Assembly: GCF_014595885.1 (NCBI RefSeq)
Contig: NZ_JABUKC010000002.1
Location: 62,001-126,000, forward strand
Reading direction: 5' to 3'
Length of the DNA stretch: 64,000 nt
Source of the DNA: Microcella alkalica
GTDB taxonomy: Bacteria > Actinomycetota > Actinomycetes > Actinomycetales > Microbacteriaceae
Positions 8,636-16,983 of the stretch are shown one piece after another. The notes beneath the pieces are model-generated. The model searched no databases, had not been told where the DNA came from, and was given only the letters and a program-made list of their open reading frames with translations. Every line of letters begins with the position of its first letter. Position 1 is the first letter of the stretch. Made by a program: the position numbers and the translations under genes.

Positions 8636-8664
8636 GTCCGGGTCCCCACCCCGATCGAGGTCCC

Positions 8665-9942
8665 GTGAGCTTCCCCACCGCGCCCATCCCCGTCGTCGAG
8701 CCCGAGCACGAGCCCTTCGTCGCGCGCGACCGCCACGGCGCACCCCTGAGCCGCCGCCGCGTCATCGCCGCGCTGCTCGCCCTGAGCCTGGGCGGCTTCG
8801 GCATCGGCTCGACCGAGTTCGTGGCGATGGGGCTGCTGCCCGAGCTCGCGCGCGACCTGCTGCCGGGCATCCATGCCGCCAGCCCCGACCTCGCGATCGC
8901 GCGCGCCGGCTGGCTCATCACCGCCTACGCGCTCGGCGTGGTCGTGGGGGCGCCCGTCATCGCAGCCTTCGCCGCACGCCTGCCGCGCCGCACCCTGCTG
9001 CTGTGGCTCGCTACCGCGTTCACGCTCGCGACGCTCGCCTCGGCGCTGCTGCCCACCTTCGAGAGCGTCACGGCCGCGCGCTTCGTCGCGGCCCTGCCGC
9101 ACGGCGCCTACTTCGGCGTCGCCGCGCTCGTCGCCGCCGACCTCATGGGGCCGGGCAAGCGCGGGCAGGGCGTCGCGCTCGTGCTCTCCGGGCTCACCGT
9201 CGCGACCGTCATCGGCGTGCCCGTCATCACCTGGGTGGGGCAGCAGCACGGCTGGCGGCCCGCCTACCTGCTCGTCGCGGGCATCTTCGCGGCCACCGTC
9301 CTCGCGGTGCGCGCACTCGTGCCGTGGCAGCCGGGCGATGCGACCTCGACGATCCGCTCCGAGCTGAGCGCGCTCGCGCGCCCCCAAGTCTGGCTCGCGC
9401 TCGCGGTCGGGGCGATCGGCTTCGGCGGCTTCTTCGCCATGTACACCTTCATCGCGCCGATGGTGACCGAGCTCAACGGCCTCGACGCCGGCGTCGTGCC
9501 GGTGCTGCTCATCGTCATCGGCACCGCCATGACCGCCGGCAACCTCCTCGGCGGGCGCCTGGCCGACCACGGCACGGTGCGCGCGATTTTCCAGGGCTTC
9601 GCGGCCCTCATCGGCTCGCTGCTGCTGCTCGCGCTCGCGGGCGGCACGACGGTCGGACTCGTCGTCGCGACGTTCCTCGTCGGGTTCTCGGCCGCGGCGG
9701 TGAGCCCGATCATCCAGACCCGGCTCATGGATGTCGCGGGCCGGTCGCAGACGCTCGCCGCGGCCCTCAACCACTCGGCCCTCAACATCGGCAACGCGAG
9801 CGGCGCGTTCCTCGGCGGCGCGGTCGTGGCCGCCGGCTGGGGCTGGCTCGCGCCCGCGTGGGTGGGCCTCGCCCTCGCCGTCGCGGGCGTGCTGCTTGCG
9901 GTGCTCAGCGTGGCCCTCGAGCGGCGCGCCGACGCTCGCTGA
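8665..9942 (+). CDS. MFS transporter, DHA1 family (AraJ/PbuE-like exporter)
   Basis: The protein has 425 residues with 12 predicted membrane helices. The first helix carries GGFGIGSTEFVAMGLLPELA, a hallmark of the AraJ/YdhP/PbuE branch of proton-driven exporters. The conserved MFS loop between helices 2 and 3 is AFAARLPRRTLLLW. GTG 8665 follows CGAGG at a suitable distance. Members export purine nucleosides, arabinose or drugs; the substrate cannot be told from sequence. It stands alone after the glycoside operon, with its own promoter and a palindrome that could be an operator. Confidence 0.85.
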   Translation: MSFPTAPIPVVEPEHEPFVARDRHGAPLSRRRVIAALLALSLGGFGIGSTEFVAMGLLPELARDLLPGIHAASPDLAIARAGWLITAYALGVVVGAPVIAAFAARLPRRTLLLWLATAFTLATLASALLPTFESVTAARFVAALPHGAYFGVAALVAADLMGPGKRGQGVALVLSGLTVATVIGVPVITWVGQQHGWRPAYLLVAGIFAATVLAVRALVPWQPGDATSTIRSELSALARPQVWLALAVGAIGFGGFFAMYTFIAPMVTELNGLDAGVVPVLLIVIGTAMTAGNLLGGRLADHGTVRAIFQGFAALIGSLLLLALAGGTTVGLVVATFLVGFSAAAVSPIIQTRLMDVAGRSQTLAAALNHSALNIGNASGAFLGGAVVAAGWGWLAPAWVGLALAVAGVLLAVLSVALERRADAR

Positions 9943-9994
9943 GCGCCGGATCGGCCGCGCAATGGTCGCGCGTCGGCCGCGCGCCCGCCGAAGG

Positions 9995-10666
9995 TCAGGC
10001 CTGGAAGCTGCCCGGCGCGTCGACGAGGATGCCGTCGGCGATCGCCTGCTTCCGCAGTCCCACCTTCGTGCCGACGTCGATGCCGGCGATGCGGTACTTC
10101 TCGCGGATGCGCTTGAGGTAGCTCTTGGCGGTCTCCTCCGAGATGCCGAGCTGGTACGCGACGGCCTTGACGGGCTCGCCCGCGCCGTAGAGGGCCATGA
10201 CGCGGCGCTCCTGCGCGCTGAGGCGGGGCGAGCCGCCGACGTCGGCGGCGTTGAGGGCCAGGTCGAGCTCGGCCGAGATGAACGACTCGCCGGCCTTCGC
10301 CGCGCGGATCGCCTCGACGATCATGCCCGCATCCTCGCTCTTGACGAGGTAGCCGAGGGCGCCGGCGTTGAGCGCCTCGCGCACGACGTTCGGCTCGGAG
10401 TAGGTGCTCATGAGCACGACCGCGACGCCCGTGGCGCGGAGGGTCTGGATCTTGAGCGAGACGGGGATGTTGTCCTTGAGGTCGAGGTCGAGCAGCACGA
10501 CCTCGACGGGGAACGCGGGGTGGGCGAGCAGCTCGGGCCAGCTCGCGACCGCGGCGACCATCTCGATGTCGTCGGCCGCCTGACGGATCCACTCCGTGAG
10601 CGCGCCCAGGAGCATCCGGTGATCGTCGACGAGCGCCAGACGGATGGGGTCGCTTCCAGATGCCAT
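9995..10666 (-). CDS. NarL/LuxR-family response regulator
   Basis: The protein has 223 residues. The receiver domain (1-125) has the acidic pair Asp14/Asp15 (LVDDHRM), the phospho-acceptor Asp60 in VVLLDLDL, a Ser/Thr switch in VLMSTYS and the conserved Lys in GYLVKSED. The C-terminal HTH (about 150-215) has LSAQERRVMALYGAG and the recognition helix around ISEETAKSYLKRI. The start follows GGAGGATCC. It is last in a minus-strand string, 84 bases after the second membrane protein, and is the expected partner of the histidine kinase at 12019-13224. All phosphorylation residues are intact. Confidence 0.92.
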   Translation of the reverse strand: MASGSDPIRLALVDDHRMLLGALTEWIRQAADDIEMVAAVASWPELLAHPAFPVEVVLLDLDLKDNIPVSLKIQTLRATGVAVVLMSTYSEPNVVREALNAGALGYLVKSEDAGMIVEAIRAAKAGESFISAELDLALNAADVGGSPRLSAQERRVMALYGAGEPVKAVAYQLGISEETAKSYLKRIREKYRIAGIDVGTKVGLRKQAIADGILVDAPGSFQA

Positions 10667-10750
10667 GTCTCGGATCCTCCGACTCAGGGGAGCAGGTGCT
10701 GCGCTGGTACCTCGGCGCGACGATCGGGTTCGTCGCCCGCCCCGCCCGCT

Positions 10751-12022
10751 CTAGCTCGTCCGGCCCGCGTCGACAGGATTCTCGACCGGGCAGTCGATCT
10801 CGATGCGCACGAGATGGGATGCCGTGGTGTCACTGTACCGGCCGACCCGATCCAGGGCCTCCCACACACCCGGATCCACGCGATTCCGGCGCAGACCGGC
10901 GACCTCGATGAGGATCGGCACGATCGAGCGACCGTCCGGGTCGACGCGGCCGGTGGTCATGGGGCCGAGGGCGACGGTGACCGACTCGGCGGCGGGGGAG
11001 CCGACGGGGTCGGCCCCGAGCATCCACAGCGCCGCCAGCAGGGCGTCGCGCTGCTGGTCGTCGAGCAGGCCCGCGAGCGTGCCGGGGTCGCTGATCGTGA
11101 CGCGGCGGCCGAGCTGCTCCGATTCGGCGACGGCGTGGAAGAGCCACGTCTCGCGGCGACCCTCCAGCAGGTGCAGGCGCAGCTCGGTCGCGAGCGTCGC
11201 CGCGCGTGACGAGAGCTCCGGCGGCAGCGGCAGCGGGGCGCCGCCGATCGCGACCGCGTCGAGCAGCTCCTCCGCGGCGAGATCGAGGCGCGCGAGCTCC
11301 TCGGAGGCGAGCATGCCGACGGCGAGGCGCGGCGCCGTGACGGTCGACTGCACGAGCACGCGGTCGAGCTCGCGCTTGAGCATCCGCTCGAAGGCGGCGA
11401 CCAGCAGCACGCCGGTCACGCCGGGGGCGACCGCGAGCGCGAGCGTGACCAGCTGATGCGGGATCGTGACGGGCGTCAGCGGCGTCGTCAGGATGATCGC
11501 CACGAGGAAGGCGGTGCCGAGCGCGCCCGTCGCGACGAGCACCTCCCACCCGGCGCGCAGCGTCACAACGATGAGCAGCACGAAGCCCGCGCTCACCGAG
11601 GCCGTCGCGTAGCGCCCGACGTCGCCGAGCGGGGCGATCGCCATGAAGTCGAGCCAGACGACGGCGGCGAGCGCGGCGAGGAAGAAGCCGTAGAGCCAGT
11701 CGGGCAGGCGCTCGCCCGTCGCGGAGATCGTGACGATGAGGCCCAGGAAGGTCACGAGCAGCAGCAGCCAGGCGCCGAGGCCCGGCAGCAGGCTCGGGTA
11801 CTCCTCCGCGCGCAGGAAGAACAGGCCCACGCCGATCATCGACTGCAGGGCCGCGACGATCGCCATGCCGATGCCGAGGAAGCCCGAGCCGAGGGCGGAG
11901 GCGTGCGTCGAGGTCGCGGTGCCGCGGCGCACCGACGAGCGCGCGCCGGCGGGGCGGATGCTCCCGCCGAGGGTGCTCTCCTCCGGCAGCGTGTAGCGGG
12001 GGTTCGTCGGCAGACTGCTCAT
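10751..12022 (-). CDS. Membrane protein of the two-component locus, possibly a degenerate kinase-like sensor
   Basis: The protein has 423 residues: a polar N-terminus of about 40 residues, then about six membrane helices (45-220), then a cytoplasmic domain of about 200 residues. That domain (LDLAAEELLDAV...LATELRLHLLEGRRETWLFHAV) is helical and loosely recalls DHp/ATPase architecture. I see no phospho-His box and no DxGxG nucleotide motif. Its ATG overlaps the kinase stop by 4 bases, so the two proteins are made together. It may be a co-sensor or an inhibitory partner of the kinase; I do not recognise a named family. Confidence 0.7.
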   Translation of the reverse strand: MSSLPTNPRYTLPEESTLGGSIRPAGARSSVRRGTATSTHASALGSGFLGIGMAIVAALQSMIGVGLFFLRAEEYPSLLPGLGAWLLLLVTFLGLIVTISATGERLPDWLYGFFLAALAAVVWLDFMAIAPLGDVGRYATASVSAGFVLLIVVTLRAGWEVLVATGALGTAFLVAIILTTPLTPVTIPHQLVTLALAVAPGVTGVLLVAAFERMLKRELDRVLVQSTVTAPRLAVGMLASEELARLDLAAEELLDAVAIGGAPLPLPPELSSRAATLATELRLHLLEGRRETWLFHAVAESEQLGRRVTISDPGTLAGLLDDQQRDALLAALWMLGADPVGSPAAESVTVALGPMTTGRVDPDGRSIVPILIEVAGLRRNRVDPGVWEALDRVGRYSDTTASHLVRIEIDCPVENPVDAGRTS

Positions 12023-13224
12023 CGCCGCGGCACCTCCAGCATCACGGTCGTGCCCGCCCCGGGCGTCGAGAAGACGCGCGCGCTGCCGCCCACGTTGCCG
12101 AGCCGGGCGACGACCGACTCGCGGAAGCCCAGCCGGTCGGAGGGGATCGTCTCGGGGGAGAAGCCGACGCCCGCGTCGGTCACGACGGCCCGCACGATGT
12201 CGTCGGCCTCGGTAATGGTGACGTCGGCCTCATCGACGCCCGCGTGCCGGCGCACGTTCTCCAGGCACTCGGCGAGGGCGAGCAGGAAGGCGTCGAGCAC
12301 GTCGTTGGGCAGCAGCACGTGACCGGTGCCGTGCCAGCGCACCGTGAGGCCCATGCGCAGGAAGCGCTGCTTGACCGATTCCAGCGTCGTGCCGAGCGTC
12401 GTCTCGCCGACGGGCTCGAGGCTGTACGAGCCCGAGAATCGCGGCATGGGCGTCGAGCCGAGCCGCAGCTGGCGCAGCAGGCGGGCGTCCTCCTCGGCCT
12501 GCTGGCGCAGCGCCTCGGCGCTCACGCCGACGCCCGAGTGGGCGAGCAGGGTGAGGGTCGCGAGCACCGTGTCGTGCAGCAGCCGCGCGCCCTGCCTGCG
12601 CTGCGCCTCGAGCTCGCTCGCGTGCCGCTCGGCCTGGTGCGAGCGACCGATCTGCTCGATGCGGCGCATGGCGCGCTGCACGCCCGCCGTCACCCAGATG
12701 CCAATGATGAACGTGATCACCCAGGCGGCGAGCGACGCGATCGCGGGCACCGAGACGTAGCCGCTCGTGGGGCCTGCGCTCGCCACGAGGGCGCTCGCGC
12801 CGAGTGCACCGAGCGCCCAGAGGATCCACCGGCCGGTGCCCTCGCTGAGCACCATGCCGACGGCGCCGGTGCCAGCCGCGCCGAGCGGTGCGAGCGCGAT
12901 CGGCAGCGCGACGTTCGCCGACTCGCCCCACGGCAGCTGCGCGAGCGCGAGGGCGCCGCAGCCGAGCACGATCGTCAGGATCACCCAGCCGACGTTGCCC
13001 GAGCGCCCCACCATGACGAGCGCGGCCGCCTGGCCGCCGAGCACGATGAGCACCGAGGGCAGCACGTCGGGGTCGACGATGCCGGGCAGCGAGACGCACA
13101 GCGCGGTGAGCACGACCCCGGCGAGCCCGAACGCGCGCGCGGCACGCTGGAGGAGCGCGCGGCGCTCCTTCGCGATCAGGTCCATGCTTCTCCGTCGGTG
13201 AGCGTCGGGTCGCTCGGTCGACAT
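12019..13224 (-). CDS. Membrane sensor histidine kinase (NarX/DesK type)
   Basis: The protein has 401 residues with about six membrane helices (28-180), a short coiled linker, and a HisKA_3-like box GARLLHDTVLATL with likely phospho-His217. The C-terminal HATPase domain has the N box ECLENVRRHA, the G1 motif VVTDAGVGFSP and a G2-like STPGAGTTVMLEVP. No extracellular sensor domain is visible, so it probably senses within the membrane. ATG 13224 has only a weak AAAGA. An internal ATG at 13185 after GGAG is an alternative start. It is coupled to the membrane protein downstream and lies 21 bases after a lipoprotein gene. Confidence 0.88.
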   Translation of the reverse strand: MSTERPDAHRRRSMDLIAKERRALLQRAARAFGLAGVVLTALCVSLPGIVDPDVLPSVLIVLGGQAAALVMVGRSGNVGWVILTIVLGCGALALAQLPWGESANVALPIALAPLGAAGTGAVGMVLSEGTGRWILWALGALGASALVASAGPTSGYVSVPAIASLAAWVITFIIGIWVTAGVQRAMRRIEQIGRSHQAERHASELEAQRRQGARLLHDTVLATLTLLAHSGVGVSAEALRQQAEEDARLLRQLRLGSTPMPRFSGSYSLEPVGETTLGTTLESVKQRFLRMGLTVRWHGTGHVLLPNDVLDAFLLALAECLENVRRHAGVDEADVTITEADDIVRAVVTDAGVGFSPETIPSDRLGFRESVVARLGNVGGSARVFSTPGAGTTVMLEVPRR

Positions 13225-13245
13225 TCTTTCACCACGCCGCCCGCC

Positions 13246-14250
13246 TCAGCCATCCGCGGCGCATGCGGCGGTGATCGCGGCGTAGATCGCATCCTTCGTC
13301 GGCGCATCGGCGGCGACCGTGACGATGCCGGCGCGGTCGCCGAGCGCCACCTCGACGCGGAACAGCGTGCCCTGCTTGTCGTCGGCGATCGCGTGAGCGT
13401 CGCAGCGGTTCGGGGTGAAGCGCAGCGTGACGACCTGCTCGCTCTGCGGCTCGAGGAGACGATCCAGGGGGATGCTCGTCGCGGCCCGCCCGTCGGCGTC
13501 GAGCGGCCCCAGCAGCACCGTGCCGGCCACGCTCACGAGCCGCAGCTCGACGCCGCCTGCGCCCGCACCGCCGGCCGCGCGGCGCGGGCTCGCGACGAGC
13601 TCAACCTCGACCGTGCCGCCCGCGGCGCTCGTGCCCGACGGCACGCGCACCCGCAGCTGCGCCGCGTCGGCGACCGCCTCGGCCAAGCACGCGTCTGCGA
13701 ACCAGTCGGCCCACTGCCCCAGCCGGTCGGTCGTGGGCACGCGCAGCTCGGCGGTCGAGCCGTCGGCGAGCGGCACGGCGAGCACCGCCTCGGGCGGCTC
13801 GGGCTTTGTCGCCTCGGCGGCGTCGGCAGGGCACACCGCGGCGGGCAGGGTCAGCGGCAGATCCCGCGCGCCGCCGGCCGGGATGAGCGCCCGGTCGTCG
13901 CGCACGGGCTCGGCGGCGAGCAGCGGCGAGGTGAGTCGGGCGGCGGCGAGCGCGAGCGGGGCATCCCCCTCGTTGCGCACCGTGAGCTGGATGCCGCCGC
14001 GCGAGGGGTCGATGCGCGTGCGGTACACCTCGGCGATGACGCGCACCTCGTCGAGCGCGGCGGGGCGCGGTGCCTCGGCCCAGGCGGCGGCACCCGCGGC
14101 GGGGCGGTCGCCCGGCGTCGCGTCGGGCGCCGCCTCCGGCGCGGTGCCCGCGCAGCCGGCCAGTAGCGCGATGAGGGGCACGGCGGCCGCGGCCCTCCTC
14201 CGAGCCCGCAGCGCCGCCCCAGGGGGCAGCAGGCGCGCGGGCGCGGACAT
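13246..14250 (-). CDS. Putative lipoprotein of unknown function
   Basis: The protein has 334 residues. A basic N-terminus and hydrophobic segment end in LIALLAGC, a lipobox with lipidated Cys. The mature part is Ala/Pro-rich at first, then has beta-rich segments such as IQLTVRNEGDAPLAL and EVELVASPRR, suggesting immunoglobulin-like beta-sandwich folds. I chose ATG 14250 because it precedes the signal peptide directly; an ATG at 14301 would extend into metX. It lies between metX and the histidine kinase, 7 and 21 bases away. It could be an extracellular partner of the sensor, but the sequence does not prove this. Confidence 0.7.
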   Translation of the reverse strand: MSAPARLLPPGAALRARRRAAAAVPLIALLAGCAGTAPEAAPDATPGDRPAAGAAAWAEAPRPAALDEVRVIAEVYRTRIDPSRGGIQLTVRNEGDAPLALAAARLTSPLLAAEPVRDDRALIPAGGARDLPLTLPAAVCPADAAEATKPEPPEAVLAVPLADGSTAELRVPTTDRLGQWADWFADACLAEAVADAAQLRVRVPSGTSAAGGTVEVELVASPRRAAGGAGAGGVELRLVSVAGTVLLGPLDADGRAATSIPLDRLLEPQSEQVVTLRFTPNRCDAHAIADDKQGTLFRVEVALGDRAGIVTVAADAPTKDAIYAAITAACAADG

Positions 14251-14257
14251 CACCGGC

Positions 14258-15457
14258 TCAGCTCGCGAGCAGCGCGGCCAGGTGCGGCCCGACGAGGTCA
14301 TCCTCGATGAGGAAGGCGTCGTGGCCGAAGGGGGAGGAGATCACGACCGCCTCGCTGCCGTGGATCGTCGAGGGCAGGTGGGCGGCGATCGCCTGCTGCT
14401 GCTCGACCGGGAACAGCCGGTCGGTGTCGATGCCGAGCACGAGCGAGGTCGCCGTGACCCGGCCGAGCGCGTCGGCGAGCGAGCCGCGACCGCGCGAGAC
14501 GTCGTGCGAGGTCATCGCCTCGACCAGACGCACGTAGCTGTTGGCGTCGAAGCGGCGCGTGAACTTGTTGCCGTGGAAGTCGAGGTAGCTCTCGACGGCG
14601 AAGCGCCCGCCCTGCCCGAGCGGGTCGAGCACGCCCTGCCATGACCGCTCGAAGCGCTCGTTGAGCTCGTCGGGCGAGCGGTAGTTGAGCAGCGCCATGC
14701 GCCGGGCGAGCGCGAGCCCGCGGTAGGGGCCCTCGGCCTCGTCGTAGTAGTCGCCGCCGCGGAACGCCGGATCCATGCGGATCGCCTCGAGCTGCACCGA
14801 GTTCAGGGCGATCTGGTCGGCGCTCGAGATCGCGGGCGCGGCGAGCACGGCCAGGCGCGCGACCCGCTCGGGGTGGGTGGCCGCCCACTCGAGCGCGTGC
14901 ATCCCGCCCATCGAGCCGCCGATGACGGCGAAGAAGCGCTCGATGCCGAGGGCATCGGCGAGCATCCGCTGCGCGGCGACCTGATCGCGCACCGTCAGGT
15001 AGGGGAAGCGCGAACCCCATTCGGTGCCGTCGGGCGAGAACGACGACGGCCCCGTCGAGCCCTGGCAGCCGCCGAGCATGTTCGGGGCGACGACGAAGAA
15101 GCGGTCGGAGTCGATCGCGAGGCCCGGCCCGACGATGCCGCCCCACCATCCGGCGGTCGGATGCCCGCGGCCGGCCCGCCCCGCGAGGTGGCTGTCGCCC
15201 GTGAGCGCGTGGCAGACCAGCACGGCATTCGACGCGTCGGCGTTGAGCTCGCCCCACGTCTCGTAGGCGAGCCGCACGTGCGGCAGGCGCGCGCCGGATT
15301 CCAGCTCGAGCGGCCCGAGGTTCGCGAACAGGCGGTCGCCGGGGTCGTCGCCCTCGCGCCAGGCGCCCGTCACGGGCGGCGTGCCGCGGAGCGCGCGACG
15401 GTTCGCCTCGGTGATGAACGCCGAGGGCACCGTGTCTTCCGGGGTCTGCCAGTCCAT
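14258..15457 (-). CDS. metX: Homoserine O-acetyltransferase
   Basis: The protein has 399 residues with the alpha/beta-hydrolase fold. The nucleophile is Ser182 in GGSMGGMHALEW, and the acid and base lie in LVLGIDTDRLFP and FGHDAFLIED. NMLGGCQGSTGP is a family signature. It transfers acetyl from acetyl-CoA to homoserine, giving the substrate for MetY. I place the start at ATG 15457 after GAGAG; an in-frame ATG at 15469 is possible. A perfect 14-base hairpin separates it from metY upstream. The length and motifs are normal for the family. Confidence 0.93.
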   Translation of the reverse strand: MDWQTPEDTVPSAFITEANRRALRGTPPVTGAWREGDDPGDRLFANLGPLELESGARLPHVRLAYETWGELNADASNAVLVCHALTGDSHLAGRAGRGHPTAGWWGGIVGPGLAIDSDRFFVVAPNMLGGCQGSTGPSSFSPDGTEWGSRFPYLTVRDQVAAQRMLADALGIERFFAVIGGSMGGMHALEWAATHPERVARLAVLAAPAISSADQIALNSVQLEAIRMDPAFRGGDYYDEAEGPYRGLALARRMALLNYRSPDELNERFERSWQGVLDPLGQGGRFAVESYLDFHGNKFTRRFDANSYVRLVEAMTSHDVSRGRGSLADALGRVTATSLVLGIDTDRLFPVEQQQAIAAHLPSTIHGSEAVVISSPFGHDAFLIEDDLVGPHLAALLAS

Positions 15458-15484
15458 GTCGACTCTCATTCTGGCCCACACGAG

Positions 15485-15517
15485 GTCGGGCCCCCGCCAG
15501 CACGGCGGGGGCCCGAC
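15485..15517 (-). terminator. Strong hairpin between metY and metX
   Basis: Perfect 14-base arms (15485-15498 and 15504-15517) enclose a 5-base loop. It is 21 bases after the metY stop and 28 bases before the metX start, without a T tract. It could terminate part of the transcription, so metX and the genes after it would be read less than metY, or it could stabilise metY mRNA. Confidence 0.7.
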
Positions 15518-15537
15518 GGTCGACCGGATGCGGCGGC

Positions 15538-16854
15538 TCAGTCCTCGCGGTTCGCCGCGACGACCGCGCGCGCGGCCGCGAAGCCGTGCTCGAGGTCGGC
15601 GATGATGTCGTCGATGTTCTCGAGGCCGACCGAGAGTCGCACGAGGCCCGGCGTGACGCCGGCCGTGAGCTGCTGCTCGGGCGTCAGCTGCGAGTGGGTC
15701 GTCGAGGCGGGGTGGATGATGAGGCTGCGCACGTCGCCGATGTTGGCGACGTGGCTGAACAGCTCGACCGAGTCGACGAGCGTGCGGCCGGCGTCGACGC
15801 CGCCCTTGAGCTCGAACGACAGCACCGCGCCGACGCCCTTCGGGGCGTACTTCTGCGCGTGGCCGAACCAGGGGCTCGACTCCAGGCCCGAGTACGACAC
15901 CGAGGCGACGTCGGGGTGCGCCTCGAGCCAGCGTGCGACGGCCTGCGCGTTCTGCACGTGGCGCTCGATGCGCAGGCTCAGCGTCTCGATGCCCTGGATG
16001 AGCGCGAAGGCGTTGTCGGGCGAGACGGCGGCGCCGATGTCGCGCAGCAGCTGCACGCGCGCCTTGATGATGTAGGCGATGCCGTCGCCGAGCACGCCCG
16101 TGTAGCTCGCGCCGTGGTACGAGGGGTCGGGCTCGGTGAGGCCCGGGAAGCGGTCGGCGTGCTGCGACCACGGGAAGCGGCCGCCGTCGACGATGACGCC
16201 GCCGAGCACGGTGCCGTGCCCGCCGAGGAACTTCGTCGCCGAGTGCACGACGATGTCGGCGCCGTGCTCGAACGGGCGGATCAGGTAGGGGGTCGCGATC
16301 GTGTTGTCGACGATGAGCGGCAGCCCGTGCTCGTGCGCGACCTCCGCGACGGCGGAGATGTCGAGGATGTTGACCTTCGGGTTGCCGACCGTCTCACCGA
16401 AGAACAGCTTCGTGTTGGGGCGCACCGCCGCGGCCCAGGCCGCCGGGTCGTCCTGGTTCTCGACGAACGTCGTCTCGATGCCGAGCTTCGCGAGCGTGTA
16501 CTTGAACAGGTTGTAGGTGCCGCCGTAGATGCTCGACGACGACACGATGTGGTCGCCGGCCTGCGCGATGTTGAGCACGGCGTAGGTCGTCGCCGCCTGG
16601 CCGGAGGCGAGCAGCAGCGCCGCGGTGCCGCCCTCGAGCGCGGCGACGCGCTGCTCGACGACATCCTGCGTGGGGTTCTGGATGCGCGTGTAGATGTTGC
16701 CGAACTCCGCCAGCGCGAAGAGGTTCTTCGCGTGCTGCGCGTCGTCGAAGACGTAGGCCGTGGAGCGGTAAATGGGCGTCGCGCGCGCCTTCGTCGTCGG
16801 GTCGGGCTGCGCGCCGGCGTGGATCTGCAGCGTCTCGAACTGGTAGTCGCTCAT
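15538..16854 (-). CDS. metY: O-acetylhomoserine sulfhydrylase (aminocarboxypropyltransferase)
   Basis: The protein has 438 residues, a Cys/Met-metabolism PLP enzyme. The cofactor lysine is Lys208 in HSATKFLGGHG. ASGQAATTYA and IVDNTIATPYLIRP are further signatures. The length of about 430-440 distinguishes it from the shorter cystathionine gamma-synthases of about 390. It makes homocysteine from O-acetylhomoserine and sulfide. ATG 16854 follows AAGGAGCACC. The 129-base leader upstream shows no SAM riboswitch that I can recognise. Confidence 0.93.
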   Translation of the reverse strand: MSDYQFETLQIHAGAQPDPTTKARATPIYRSTAYVFDDAQHAKNLFALAEFGNIYTRIQNPTQDVVEQRVAALEGGTAALLLASGQAATTYAVLNIAQAGDHIVSSSSIYGGTYNLFKYTLAKLGIETTFVENQDDPAAWAAAVRPNTKLFFGETVGNPKVNILDISAVAEVAHEHGLPLIVDNTIATPYLIRPFEHGADIVVHSATKFLGGHGTVLGGVIVDGGRFPWSQHADRFPGLTEPDPSYHGASYTGVLGDGIAYIIKARVQLLRDIGAAVSPDNAFALIQGIETLSLRIERHVQNAQAVARWLEAHPDVASVSYSGLESSPWFGHAQKYAPKGVGAVLSFELKGGVDAGRTLVDSVELFSHVANIGDVRSLIIHPASTTHSQLTPEQQLTAGVTPGLVRLSVGLENIDDIIADLEHGFAAARAVVAANRED

Positions 16855-16962
16855 CGGGGTGCTCCTTGGAAGGATCGGGCGCCGAGGGGGCGATGACGGC
16901 GCACGCCCACGGTACGCGCGCCGGGCATCCGCCGACCAGGTCGCCGACACACGCCGTAACGG

Positions 16963-16978
16963 GCGGGGGATCCCCCGC
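16963..16978 (-). terminator. Short palindrome between acyltransferase and metY
   Basis: GCGGGGGATCCCCCGC is a 16-base perfect palindrome 6 bases after the acyltransferase stop. It can form a 6-base stem with a GATC loop and is a plausible weak terminator separating the two genes. Confidence 0.45.
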
Positions 16979-16983
16979 GCGCG

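Noticed and set aside
6195-8921. A minus-strand frame of over 900 codons opposite the GH31 gene
   Set aside because: Composition is an Arg/Gly/Ala/Val mix typical of a shadow of a GC-rich gene; the plus-strand GH31 has intact catalytic motifs.
16855-16983. SAM riboswitch before metY
   Set aside because: The 129-base leader has no recognisable SAM-I, SAM-II or SAM-IV core; only a GATC-centred palindrome next to the upstream gene's stop was seen.
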